The notes under the pieces are model-generated. The model searched no databases, was not told the origin of the DNA, and was given only the letters and a program-made list of their open reading frames with translations. The position numbers and the translations under genes were made by a program. A DNA stretch of 64,000 nt, taken from the NCBI RefSeq assembly GCF_910592395.1, contig NC_088319.1:9860001-9924000 (forward strand). The letters are read 5' to 3'. Source of the stretch: Lineus longissimus (taxonomy: Eukaryota > Nemertea > Pilidiophora > Heteronemertea > Lineidae). This document shows, one piece after another, positions 34,521 through 43,499 of the stretch. Position 1 is the stretch's first letter. The number at the start of each line of letters is the position of its first letter.

Positions 34521-37500
34521 ATGGGTCAAGATTTGAAAATCAAAGTAACTGGAATGGAGCGAGGTACCTCTTTCAATGATATCTTATTTCACATATCAAA
34601 TGTTTTCGGAGAACTTTTAAATCGTCTCCTTCAGGATGTGCAGCCCCAAGACAGAGTCCGACTTGTCATATCTGGTCAAGGACTTAGACATATCAGTATT
34701 CCATTCATTTCACCAGATCAACTCACAGTCGAAAAGATCATGAGTGAAATCGAGAGAGTTACTCAATCAAATGACTCATGGCTTTTCGAGGGCGAGTTTT
34801 TCGTCAATTTCATACACGCCCCTCTTCCCATTGGCGGTTTGTATGCAAGAGGGATTGCCTCTCTTCATCAAAAAGTCCGCGAAAAGTCATGCTTCATCGA
34901 AATTCAAAACAAAGATGACGAATTATGTTTAGCCAGAGCCATCATCGTTAGTAAAACTCGTATAGATAACCATCCACAACACCAGTCAATCAGACATCCC
35001 AATAGTAAAAAACAAGGTGAAATGGCGGCCGAGCTTCATGAAAATGCGGGTGTTCCAAAATCCAAATGCACCCTCAAAGACGTCGCTAAATTTCAAGCAC
35101 ACCTTTCACCCGATTATCAGCTCGTGGTATATTCTAGTTTATATTTCAACTGCATGTGTTACAGAGGACCCCCTGCACCGCACCGCATAAATCTGTACCA
35201 CTATGATGAGCATTTTGCTCCAATCATGTCTATGACAGGGTTCTTTGAGAGGTCTTATTATTGTCCGCACTGCGACAAAGGTTACCAAAACGATAAAACC
35301 CATGTCTGCGAAGCTACGTGTGCATGTTGTAAAACAGACACCGGTTGTGATATAGTTAAATGGACAAACTGTCCCAAATGTAGACGTCTTTTCAAAAGTC
35401 AAGCGTGCTATGAAAGACACCTTGTAAAAAATGATGCCGCTCATTCCGTTTGTGAACTTTTCATAAAATGCTTGAAATGTGATAAATCATATGATAAACG
35501 AAACAAACACCAATGTTTTACAACGTATTGCCATATTTGTGGTATGAATAAACCACATGACCACAGATGTTTCATCAAAAAACCAAAGCAGAAGAAGAAG
35601 GGTGCAATGAGAGATTTTATGAAATTTGTATTTTACGACTTTGAATCCACCCAAGAAAAAATTCTAGAAAATGGTGAACGAGAGCACATTCCAAACTTGT
35701 GTATTGCACATCGTTGCTGCCTCTTTTGTGGAATAGAGGAAAGTGCTAAGAATGATGATGAATTAAAATGTATTTTGTGTGGTGATGAACGAGAAGAGAA
35801 AGTATTCCGTGGGGAAAATACTGTCGTAGATTTTTGCGAGTGGCTATTCAACGGTTCAAATATAGGTAAAGTGGCAGTGGCACACAACAACAGGGGTTAC
35901 GATGCCTTTTTCATTATTCAATACCTTCATAGTGTAGGGATCAAACCAACAGATGTTATTCAAGTTGGCCAGAAAATTCTTTCATTCGAAGCAGCTGGAG
36001 TGAAATTTCTCGATTCTCTTAGTTTTCTGAACATGCCTCTTAGCAACTTTCCCAAAACCTTTAATTTCAATGAGATGAAAAAAGGCTACTTTCCACACCA
36101 TTTCAATACAAAAGCAAATGAAAAATATATCGGAGAAATCCCCGACATTAAATATTTCGACCCCGACAGTATGACCGTGGAAGGGAGAAAAAAGTTTCTT
36201 CTGTGGTATAATGGCCAACTTGGAAAACCCTATGATTTACAAGAGGAACTGGAATCCTATTGTCAGAGTGACGTCACCATTTTAAGAAGGTGTTGTGTTC
36301 GCTTTGTGGACTCATTCGAATGCTTGCTAAAGGTGAATCCTTTTAAAGAAAGCGTAACTATAGCATCAGCTTGTAGTAGAGTGTTTCGACAAAACTTCAT
36401 GACCCCCTCTTCGATTGCTGTTCTGCCACCTCATGGTTACACATTTGACAAGCAGTCCAACATTGGAATAAAGTGGTTGGAATGGTTGATGTTCAAAGAT
36501 AAAGATATCAACATATGTCATGCCGGCAATGGGGGTGAAAAATCCATTGCCAATTACAAAGTGGATGGTTTCGACGAACAGAATAATGTCATTTATGAAT
36601 TTGATGGTTGTTTCTGGCATGGATGTGAAAAATGCTTTCCGCACAAGGACACTATGAACCCCCGCATTGGTACAACTATGGGAGAACTTCGTGAAACCAC
36701 AACGTTTCGGCGAAATTTCCTGAAAGGTTGTGGTTTCACAGTCATTACGAAGTGTGAATGCGATTTTAGAGAAGACATTAAAAACGACCCCCAACTTGCT
36801 CAATTTACAAAAGACATCATCATCAGCGAGCCCTTGAACCCCAGAGAAGCTTTTTTTGGCGGTCGCACAAATGCTGTCAAACTTCATCACAAATGTACAG
36901 AAAACGAAAGTATAAAATATGTAGATTTCACATCTCTTTATCCTTGGGTCAACAAATACCAACACTATCCACTAGATCACCCCAAAGTTTTTAGAGGTGA
37001 AAATATTCGGAAAATAGACCCAATGAAATGCGAAGGCCTCATAAAGTGCAAAATATTACCGCCAAAGAAACTCTATTTCCCTGTATTGCCTATGCGTAGA
37101 GACAAGAAATTGAAATTCTCTCTTTGTGCCAAATGCGCTCTTGAATCCTCCAAAATATGCAACCATTCTGATGAAGACCGAGCACTTGTGGGTACTTGGG
37201 TTATTTTTGAAGTAAAAAAGGCCATTGAAAAAGGCTATAAACTTCTAGAGACTTTTGAAATTTGGCATTTCGAAAAAACAACCAAGTATGATAAGGTTGA
37301 GAAGGAGGGGGGTATATTTGCGGGTTACATCAATCATTTCTTGAAGCAAAAGCAGGAGGCAAGCGGGTGGCCAGAATGGTGTCGTACAGAGGAGGATAAA
37401 AACAAATACATTGACGATTATGAGAAAAACGAGGGAATCCAATTGGACAGGGGGTTAATTGGTGTTAATCCAGGGCTACGAAGTATCGCTAAAATCTGTT

Positions 37501-38201
37501 TGAATTCGCTCTGGGGAAAATTTGGGCAGAGATCTAACTTCACAAAGACATTATATACAGATAATCCAGAAGAGTATGTCAAAAAGTTGACTGACGACAG
37601 TGTTGAAGTAACTGATGTTCAACTTGTGAACGAAGAGTTTGTTCTGATGAAATTCAGAGAGAAGGATGACTTCATCGAACCATGTCCATACACGAATTGT
37701 GTTATTGCTGCATATACCACCGCTCATGCACGCTTAAAACTGTACTCTGAATTAGAGAAGCTGGAGCGACAGGTATTATATTTTGATACGGATAGCATTA
37801 TATATGTCGTTGATGAAACAAACGAACAACATTACAATCCACCCTTGGGTGACTACCTTGGTGACTTTAAAGATGAATTAGAGGGTAAAACTATAGAAGA
37901 ATTCATATCCGGCGGTCCCAAAAACTACGGTTACAGAATTAAAGGTAGCGGAGAGACTGTCTGTAAAGTCCGGGGATTTACCTTGAACTATGCAAATAGT
38001 CAAAACATAAATTTTGACTCCATGAAGAAACTTGTGGAAGCATTGAACTTTTCGGACAAGATTACGATCACAAATCCTTTCAAAATCAAAAGGCGAAAGG
38101 ACTTCAAAATTGTAACGGTACAAGAGGAAAAGAAATATGGCTTGGTTTATGACAAACGTTACCTCGTTGATGATTTTTACACCCTCCCATTTGGATATTG
38201 A
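34521..38201 (+). CDS. Protein-primed family B DNA polymerase (pPolB)
   Basis: Replicates the element by protein priming in the nucleus. From the ATG at 34521 it has 1226 residues. Cys/His-rich zinc-binding stretches lie at about 250-360 (CPHCDKGY, CPKCRRLF, CLKCDKSY). The exonuclease motifs are FYDFEST (about 370), AHNNRGYDAF (about 454) and YCQSDVTIL (about 579). A nuclease-like insert, VDGF followed by EFDGCFWHGCEKC, sits at about 680-705. Polymerase motifs are DFTSLYPW (A, about 801), CLNSLWGKFGQ (B, about 993) and FDTDSIIY (C, about 1088). All catalytic acids are present. The open frame extends 290 bases upstream of this ATG through a Ser run and a 14-Asp run, so the real N-terminus is probably longer (see the junction at 34248). 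Confidence 0.96.
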   Translation: MGQDLKIKVTGMERGTSFNDILFHISNVFGELLNRLLQDVQPQDRVRLVISGQGLRHISIPFISPDQLTVEKIMSEIERVTQSNDSWLFEGEFFVNFIHAPLPIGGLYARGIASLHQKVREKSCFIEIQNKDDELCLARAIIVSKTRIDNHPQHQSIRHPNSKKQGEMAAELHENAGVPKSKCTLKDVAKFQAHLSPDYQLVVYSSLYFNCMCYRGPPAPHRINLYHYDEHFAPIMSMTGFFERSYYCPHCDKGYQNDKTHVCEATCACCKTDTGCDIVKWTNCPKCRRLFKSQACYERHLVKNDAAHSVCELFIKCLKCDKSYDKRNKHQCFTTYCHICGMNKPHDHRCFIKKPKQKKKGAMRDFMKFVFYDFESTQEKILENGEREHIPNLCIAHRCCLFCGIEESAKNDDELKCILCGDEREEKVFRGENTVVDFCEWLFNGSNIGKVAVAHNNRGYDAFFIIQYLHSVGIKPTDVIQVGQKILSFEAAGVKFLDSLSFLNMPLSNFPKTFNFNEMKKGYFPHHFNTKANEKYIGEIPDIKYFDPDSMTVEGRKKFLLWYNGQLGKPYDLQEELESYCQSDVTILRRCCVRFVDSFECLLKVNPFKESVTIASACSRVFRQNFMTPSSIAVLPPHGYTFDKQSNIGIKWLEWLMFKDKDINICHAGNGGEKSIANYKVDGFDEQNNVIYEFDGCFWHGCEKCFPHKDTMNPRIGTTMGELRETTTFRRNFLKGCGFTVITKCECDFREDIKNDPQLAQFTKDIIISEPLNPREAFFGGRTNAVKLHHKCTENESIKYVDFTSLYPWVNKYQHYPLDHPKVFRGENIRKIDPMKCEGLIKCKILPPKKLYFPVLPMRRDKKLKFSLCAKCALESSKICNHSDEDRALVGTWVIFEVKKAIEKGYKLLETFEIWHFEKTTKYDKVEKEGGIFAGYINHFLKQKQEASGWPEWCRTEEDKNKYIDDYEKNEGIQLDRGLIGVNPGLRSIAKICLNSLWGKFGQRSNFTKTLYTDNPEEYVKKLTDDSVEVTDVQLVNEEFVLMKFREKDDFIEPCPYTNCVIAAYTTAHARLKLYSELEKLERQVLYFDTDSIIYVVDETNEQHYNPPLGDYLGDFKDELEGKTIEEFISGGPKNYGYRIKGSGETVCKVRGFTLNYANSQNINFDSMKKLVEALNFSDKITITNPFKIKRRKDFKIVTVQEEKKYGLVYDKRYLVDDFYTLPFGY

Positions 38202-38409
38202 TTCTTCACCTCTTTGTTATAATAATAAGATAAATTTTGTTGTACCTATATTCTTGAAAACGACACTGATATCAACCATAGATTGATTTGAATTAAAATT
38301 TGCAAGGGCATATATCTGTGATAAAATGTTTATACTGGCATATTTTATGGTGATAAAACAATGTGATATTTATTTCATTCTGTGCATTGAAACTGTAAAT
38401 ATATTGATG

Positions 38410-38451
<42 letters not shown>

Positions 38452-38546
38452 TGAATATGAATATGAATATGAATATGAATAATAACATTAACAACTGTAA
38501 TAATGTTGATATTTTATGAGTTAAATCTTCGTCATTACATCATCAG

Positions 38547-38594
<48 letters not shown>

Positions 38595-38878
38595 GATTGA
38601 CAAATAGCTTTTTCTTTCTCTAATCGAATCTCAAGAAATTCCATCCCACCTGCTCTCTCAAAGAAAAATTGTATGATATTTAAATATTTTTGCATATAAA
38701 TGTATATTAATCTGTGTACGCGTATAGATGATGTATATATTTTGTAAATTTTCAATTAATTCATTCAAAGGATTGCTGTTTATGTTTGTGAGTATTGATG
38801 TATATGTTTGTAAATATTCGATTAATCAATTGGTTAATTAATTGCAAGGATCACCATTATGATATTTATTAAACTCGG
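38202..38878. other. Polymerase-ATPase intergenic region with microsatellites
   Basis: AT-rich and non-coding. (AATAAT)n runs at about 38408-38452, continuing as (ATATGA)n to 38478; (ATC)n runs at about 38541-38592. It separates the left replicative half from the right morphogenesis cluster. Confidence 0.7.
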
Positions 38879-38887
38879 TATAAAATC
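38877..38887 (+). promoter_or_regulatory. TATA box for the ATPase/morphogenesis cluster
   Basis: GGTATAAAATC lies 45-52 bases before the ATPase ATG, which allows initiation near 38910. An inverted CCAAT (ATTGG) lies about 50 bases further upstream at about 38829. Confidence 0.55.
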
Positions 38888-38930
38888 TCATTTTGTTCTT
38901 GTGTCAATCATTGTGTTCTGATGTTTCAAC

Positions 38931-39560
38931 ATGGATATTTCAAGCGATGACCTTCTTTTGAAGCATCCATTCACATGTCTTGTGGCTGGTCCAACGATGT
39001 GTGGAAAGTCTTTCTTTGTACAAAAACTTATTTCCTATGCAAGAGATATTATCCATCCACCCCCTCAAAGAGTTGTGTGGTGTTATGGAGGCGAATGGCA
39101 GGAGTCATTTGCACATTTTCCAAATGTTGAATTTATCTCTGGACTACAGTTCACAGATAATTCATCAGGTGCACGTACCCTACTCATTATAGATGACTTA
39201 ATGTGTGAAACAGATGAAAAGGTTACCAAAATATTCACAAGGGGTTGTCATCATCAAAATATGAGTGTAGTCTATATAATCCAGAATTTATTTCACCAAG
39301 GCAGAGAACAACGCACCATTAGCTTGAACTCGAATTATCTTGTTATCTTTAAAAATCCAAGAGATGTTTCTCAGATAGCACATTTGGCAAAGCAAATTTC
39401 TCCCGGCAACACCAAAGCCCTAAATGAGGCATTTAAAGATGCGACAAAGCCTCCTTTTGGTTACTTATTTTTAGATTTTAAACCTTCAACTTCGGAAGAT
39501 TTACGATTGAGGACTAATATCTTTCCAGATGAAAACCGAATTGTATACTTAAACAAATGA
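38931..39560 (+). CDS. A32/FtsK-HerA-type genome packaging ATPase
   Basis: A 209-residue ATPase that in Polintons and related viruses is thought to pump DNA into capsids. The Walker A motif AGPTMCGKSFF is at residues 19-29 and Walker B TLLIIDDLM at about 83-91. QNLFHQGREQRT near residue 121 fits the downstream motif in which a conserved Gln and Arg follow. Length and layout are normal for the family. The start is the ATG at 38931; an out-of-frame ATG ten bases earlier would give a very short upstream frame. It leads the tightly packed right-hand gene cluster. Confidence 0.95.
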   Translation: MDISSDDLLLKHPFTCLVAGPTMCGKSFFVQKLISYARDIIHPPPQRVVWCYGGEWQESFAHFPNVEFISGLQFTDNSSGARTLLIIDDLMCETDEKVTKIFTRGCHHQNMSVVYIIQNLFHQGREQRTISLNSNYLVIFKNPRDVSQIAHLAKQISPGNTKALNEAFKDATKPPFGYLFLDFKPSTSEDLRLRTNIFPDENRIVYLNK

Positions 39561-39569
39561 AATACGAAT

Positions 39570-39944
39570 ATGACATCAGTTGTTGAATATTCACAGACAC
39601 AGCCACATCACATAGAAATGGCAAAATATCACATAAAAAATTATGTCCACCAGCTTAAAAAGCTGAAAACTGCTCGAGCTAAAAATAGGAGAAAGATTTT
39701 AGAATCAGCTGATAATGGCCTGTTCAAAGCAGTTGGTGAGTCTGCAAAGAACTGTTTAAAAGGCAATGTCGCCCTGAATAAGAAACAGTTCAGCTGTTTG
39801 AGGAAACACAGACACTCTATTCGCAAGCTGGCCAACAAGAAAACATCGTTTAAGGAACGTAAAAGAATCATACAGCGAGGTGGATTTCTTGGTGCACTGC
39901 TAGGTCCAGTCATAAAAGCCATAGGGAGTATATTCGGTGTTTGA
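39570..39944 (+). CDS. Small basic protein with hydrophobic Gly-rich C-terminus
   Basis: A 124-residue protein starting 9 bases after the ATPase stop. The first 100 residues are strongly basic (QLKKLKTARAKNRRKILESA, KQFSCLRKHRHSIRKLANKK). The end is RGGFLGALLGPVIKAIGSIFG, an amphipathic Gly-rich tail of the kind found in membrane-active or core proteins of adeno-like viruses. Proteins of this design recur at this position in Polintons. A DNA-binding virion core protein or a membrane-lytic protein is the likely role; this is inference from composition and context. Confidence 0.75.
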   Translation: MTSVVEYSQTQPHHIEMAKYHIKNYVHQLKKLKTARAKNRRKILESADNGLFKAVGESAKNCLKGNVALNKKQFSCLRKHRHSIRKLANKKTSFKERKRIIQRGGFLGALLGPVIKAIGSIFGV

Positions 39945-39978
39945 TATTCAAAAGCAGACAGACAGTCTTATTCCAAAG

Positions 39979-40785
39979 ATGAGTCAAATAAGGAAAATGT
40001 CTCTAATTCCTCATGAAATGGTGGACAAATATTTGTCTCAACAACGATACAAAGAGGACACAAAACCAGTGGCAACCCATGCAATGAGTATTGACAGAGA
40101 AATGCAGGAAGTGCTATCGAGGAAGGATATGAATGAGTATGACAAAGCTTTAGCATATTCACAGTTACTTCGAAAGTATTTAGGAGCAATTCACTCAGAA
40201 GGCTCAGATTTAACTAAACCTATTCCCACTAGTGTTCGCGCGACAACAGCCACAGCTGCAAACCAACCTGTTGTACAAGAAAGAGAGCCAGAGGCGGTTG
40301 TTGCAAGTGGAACCACACCACCTGCAACCTCTCCACTTAATCAGAAAACAATAGTCAACAATATACCGAACTACTCCAAAGCAAAGGCAAAAAAACTAGT
40401 CAATGCATTAATGAATGATCCTAAATTCCAGTGGGATGGAAAAGGTGAAATTTCAATAAACGGTGAGCCCATCAAAGGGAGCAATATAAGAACTATTGTT
40501 CAGAATGCCTCATCCAACAAGAGGCAGTCCTTTGCACCGGTTGGAATAGAACCTGTCCTGTCCTATTTGAACAAAACAGGTGGCATATCGGCTGATATGG
40601 TAACGAATAGGCAATGGAAAAAAGAACTCGGGGTGGGTGAAATGCCAAAATCAGTGAATAAAACGCCCAGGGCAAGAACCAGAAGTCCATTGGCCTTCTG
40701 GAATTCGAATTCACCTGTCTCTTCTCCGGGTTTTACCACACCAAGGAGACATGGTAAAAGCAATGACGAGTGGGAAGACTGGTAG
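39979..40785 (+). CDS. Polinton conserved protein of unknown function, 268 residues
   Basis: The start is taken as the ATG at 39979 (MSQIRKMSLIPHEMVDKYL); the open frame extends a little upstream without ATG. The N-terminal helical part contains IDREMQEVLSRKDMNEYDKA and a YSQLLRKYLG motif. A low-complexity Pro/Thr-rich linker follows, and then a C-terminal domain (DPKFQWDGKGEISINGEPI, SNIRTIVQNASS). The last 35 bases overlap the integrase start. Many Polintons have such a protein between the small basic protein and later genes. It may be a scaffold or virion component; the function is not known to me. Confidence 0.75.
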   Translation: MSQIRKMSLIPHEMVDKYLSQQRYKEDTKPVATHAMSIDREMQEVLSRKDMNEYDKALAYSQLLRKYLGAIHSEGSDLTKPIPTSVRATTATAANQPVVQEREPEAVVASGTTPPATSPLNQKTIVNNIPNYSKAKAKKLVNALMNDPKFQWDGKGEISINGEPIKGSNIRTIVQNASSNKRQSFAPVGIEPVLSYLNKTGGISADMVTNRQWKKELGVGEMPKSVNKTPRARTRSPLAFWNSNSPVSSPGFTTPRRHGKSNDEWEDW

Positions 40786-41863
40786 TAAGAAATCGAATGA
40801 GTTATTGAAAAGAATATATTATGAACCAAATCATAGTGCTAGTTTTGGCGGGATAAATGCTTTAAAGAGAGCAGTTGGTAAGAGGATATCAACTTCTAAC
40901 ATAAAAAAATGGCTCCAGTCTCAAGACACATACACACTTCACAAACCAGTTAGGTACCACTTTATACGAAGACGTATCGTGGTTTCTGATATTGACGAAC
41001 AATGGGAGGCCGATCTTGTTGATTTATCGAAAATTGTCAGGTATAATAAACCCTTTAAATATCTTCTCACTGTAATTGATACCCTGTCAAAATATGCCTG
41101 GGTTGTGGGTCTAAAATCAAAAAAAGGTGACGAACAGGTGACTGCATTTAAAAAGATAATTTCTTCCTCTAAGAGAAAGCCTAAGAATCTGAGAACTGAT
41201 AAAGGGGGTGAGTTTGTGAACAAAAAATTTCAAGCCTATCTGAAAAAAGAAAATATTCACTTCTTTACCTCGAATAATGAAGTTAAAGCGGCAATAGTTG
41301 AACGATTTAATAGGACCCTTAAAAGTAAAATGTGGAAATATTTCACAGAGAGAAATACTCTCTCATACGTGCCTGTTCTCCAAAAACTTGTGCACTCGTA
41401 TAACAACACATGGCATCGGAGTATTAAGATGAAACCAAGTGAAGTGAACGAAGACAATGCTTCAGATGTTTGGCACACTCTCTACTCAAAAGAAAACCTG
41501 TCTCTGAAGAACATCAAATTCAAATTTCAAATTGGTGAAAAAGTGAGAATAAGCAAGGTCAAGATGACATTTGAGAAATCTTATCTACCCAACTGGACCA
41601 TGGAAATATTCACCGTAAAAAAACAAATAAAAAGTAGGCCCCCTTTGTACGTGATTGAAGACGATGACGGAGACACCATTCAAGGGAGTTTCTATGAAAC
41701 AGAATTACAGAAAGTACGCATAAGCCCTGATAAAACCTATAAAATAGAAAGAATACTTGCAGAAAGAGGACGTGGTAAGAGAAAGGAATACTTTGTTAAA
41801 TGGGAGGGTTATCCATCAAAATTCAACAGTTGGGTTAGTCACTCGGACGTTGAACGTCGATGA
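40751..41863 (+). CDS. Retroviral-type integrase with C-terminal chromodomain
   Basis: A 370-residue integrase that joins element ends to the target, making the 6-bp duplication. The catalytic triad is visible: D in WEADLVDLS (about residue 86-88), D in LRTDKGGEF (about 149) and E in AIVERFNRTL (about 183), spacing D-35-E. An SH3-like region follows (IGEKVRISKVKMTFEKSYLP). Residues 328-370 form a chromodomain (YKIERILAERGRGKRKEYFV, KWEGYPSKFNSWV), a reader of methylated histones that can direct insertion into particular chromatin. The ATG at 40751 overlaps the preceding gene by 35 bases. Confidence 0.96.
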   Translation: MVKAMTSGKTGSKKSNELLKRIYYEPNHSASFGGINALKRAVGKRISTSNIKKWLQSQDTYTLHKPVRYHFIRRRIVVSDIDEQWEADLVDLSKIVRYNKPFKYLLTVIDTLSKYAWVVGLKSKKGDEQVTAFKKIISSSKRKPKNLRTDKGGEFVNKKFQAYLKKENIHFFTSNNEVKAAIVERFNRTLKSKMWKYFTERNTLSYVPVLQKLVHSYNNTWHRSIKMKPSEVNEDNASDVWHTLYSKENLSLKNIKFKFQIGEKVRISKVKMTFEKSYLPNWTMEIFTVKKQIKSRPPLYVIEDDDGDTIQGSFYETELQKVRISPDKTYKIERILAERGRGKRKEYFVKWEGYPSKFNSWVSHSDVERR

Positions 41864-41882
41864 AGATATCTTGCCTAAAAAA

Positions 41883-42233
41883 ATGTCAATTGAACTTTCC
41901 GATGGAAATATAGAAAGAAATACACCTCTGTCTGAAGTAGAAAGAGAAGACGAAGTAGACAAGGGTGAAGATCAACAATCGGTGACTTCACGGCACAAAA
42001 ACTGGATTATTTTTGGGCATAATGTTCCAAAACCAGAAATAATATTCTTTACTCAAGTTGTGATCATTTATATCGTTGTCATCACAGCTCTTTTTAACAT
42101 TGCATTTGCAAATGGTGAGAGTAACCTGTGGATATCTCTTCTATGCAGCTGTCTAGGCTATCTGTTACCAAACCCGTCGTTTCCTACTGAAAATAATCAT
42201 CATCCTCTGCAAAGGAATACCTTTTCCAATTGA
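41883..42233 (+). CDS. Small membrane protein, two hydrophobic segments
   Basis: A 116-residue protein; the ATG at 41883 is preferred because the longer open frame would begin with a non-ATG codon inside the integrase. It starts 19 bases after the integrase stop. The acidic N-terminal half ends in KPEIIFFTQVVIIYIVVITA, a transmembrane helix. A second hydrophobic stretch, LWISLLCSCLGYLLPNP, follows a short loop. The GYLLPNP ending is, in my recollection, a recurrent feature of Polinton membrane proteins. A virion or membrane-associated role is inferred. Confidence 0.8.
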   Translation: MSIELSDGNIERNTPLSEVEREDEVDKGEDQQSVTSRHKNWIIFGHNVPKPEIIFFTQVVIIYIVVITALFNIAFANGESNLWISLLCSCLGYLLPNPSFPTENNHHPLQRNTFSN

Positions 42234-42239
42234 AATAAC

Positions 42240-43052
42240 ATGGCAGCTTTTACGAATGACCACTTCTATGTTTCATTACCCTGCAATAGTTCGTTAAAGT
42301 ATTTCCCTGATAATACAATTGGACACTACACTACAAAGCTGAGCACTGCTATACGATTAGATTCAACTGAAAATTGGGAAGTAGGATTAGCCGAGTTTCA
42401 ATATCCACACACGTGGAGTAATATCAACCTTTCCAACAACAATTTTCGTATTTACATCCCTTCCAGTGACGATCCTGACCCCAAGACTGGAAAAATACCC
42501 ATGACATGGAAAACATTAACAGTTCCAATCAAATACTATAATGACATCAACAAATTGGTAATGGAAATGAATCTCAAAATTCAAAGTGCACTCACTAGCG
42601 TTCAACAAGATACACATTTTTTTCTCAACTATGACAGGGTTGCAAAAAAAGTTAGTTTTGTACTCCCAGAAGGTAGACTGATACTATTACCATCACCACT
42701 GTCTCATATGTTAGGGTTTCATCAAGACAATATTGCCCTTAACGAGAACACAACCGCTCCCTATCAAGCAGATATACTCAGACATTTTCATGATATGTAC
42801 GTGTATAGCGATGTATTACAATATCAACTGGTGGGAGATGTATTGACACCTTTACTCAGAACTGTATGTGCTGAAGGTAAAGAGGATGAGAGTATTCGCA
42901 AGTCATATAAAAATATTCATTATTTCTCTGTCAGCAAGTCTACATTTGAGACAATCGAAATAGATATAAGGAGTGACACAGGTGACTCCATACCATTTGA
43001 GAAAGGCAGAGTTGATGTTCTACTTCACTTCAGGCGCAAACAAAAAATATGA
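42240..43052 (+). CDS. Minor capsid protein (penton-like, single jelly roll)
   Basis: A 270-residue protein starting MAAFTNDHFYVSLPCNSSLK, six bases after the preceding stop. The N-terminal pattern FPDNTIGHYTTKLS followed by WEVGLAEFQYPHTW is characteristic of the Polinton minor capsid (penton) protein, which occupies the icosahedral vertices. The rest is beta-rich with no hydrophobic leader. Its stop overlaps the next start as ATGA at 43049-43052, implying linked translation or separate transcripts. Length is normal for the family. Confidence 0.88.
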   Translation: MAAFTNDHFYVSLPCNSSLKYFPDNTIGHYTTKLSTAIRLDSTENWEVGLAEFQYPHTWSNINLSNNNFRIYIPSSDDPDPKTGKIPMTWKTLTVPIKYYNDINKLVMEMNLKIQSALTSVQQDTHFFLNYDRVAKKVSFVLPEGRLILLPSPLSHMLGFHQDNIALNENTTAPYQADILRHFHDMYVYSDVLQYQLVGDVLTPLLRTVCAEGKEDESIRKSYKNIHYFSVSKSTFETIEIDIRSDTGDSIPFEKGRVDVLLHFRRKQKI

Positions 43053-43489
43053 GAAAGGTTTATATTTGTGACCCTCATTGTTATGATGCACATTACACCC
43101 AAAAAGGTAGTGGTGGATTCCCTGTGTTTATGGGTGCCCCTGTACAGCGAGGACATGGCATAGGGGGTTTATTCTCAGGTCTGGCAAAAATGGCCATACC
43201 AATGCTTAAATCAGCTGCCAAATCGGCAGGAAAATCTCTCCTTCAGTCAGGTGCACAGTTTGCCGGAGATCTGCTAAAGGGTCGAAACCTAAAACAGGCT
43301 GCAAAACAGAGAGCAATTGAAGCTGGGAAGAATATAGGTCGAAATGTACTTTCCTCGGTTCAGGAAATGTCTCAGGGTAATACAAAGGCTTCTAATAAAA
43401 AGAGGAAAGCAAAGACTTCTGCATCCAGTCTGAGACAGGCGAAGCGACGGAGAAGATCAACAAAATCGTCGGCAGACATATTTGAATAA
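43049..43489 (+). CDS. Basic virion-type protein (adenovirus core/pVI-like composition)
   Basis: A 146-residue protein whose ATG overlaps the penton stop by one base in ATGA. The N-terminus has paired Tyr/His and a Gly-rich QRGHGIGGLFSGLAKMAIP segment. An amphipathic Ala/Lys-rich helix (MLKSAAKSAGKSLLQSGAQF) comes next, and a very basic tail (NKKRKAKT, AKRRRRSTK) ends it. This layout is like the protease-processed core or membrane-lytic precursors of adenoviruses and fits its place between the penton and the major capsid gene. The assignment is by composition and synteny. Confidence 0.75.
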   Translation: MRKVYICDPHCYDAHYTQKGSGGFPVFMGAPVQRGHGIGGLFSGLAKMAIPMLKSAAKSAGKSLLQSGAQFAGDLLKGRNLKQAAKQRAIEAGKNIGRNVLSSVQEMSQGNTKASNKKRKAKTSASSLRQAKRRRRSTKSSADIFE

Positions 43490-43499
43490 GACTGTCAAA

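Noticed and set aside
35139-36965. Several minus-strand open frames opposite the Polinton polymerase
   Set aside because: They are antisense shadows of a strongly supported coding region and show no motifs of their own.
41757-41882. Longer version of the membrane protein starting inside the integrase
   Set aside because: It would begin at a non-ATG codon; the ATG at 41883 gives a clean start 19 bases after the integrase stop.
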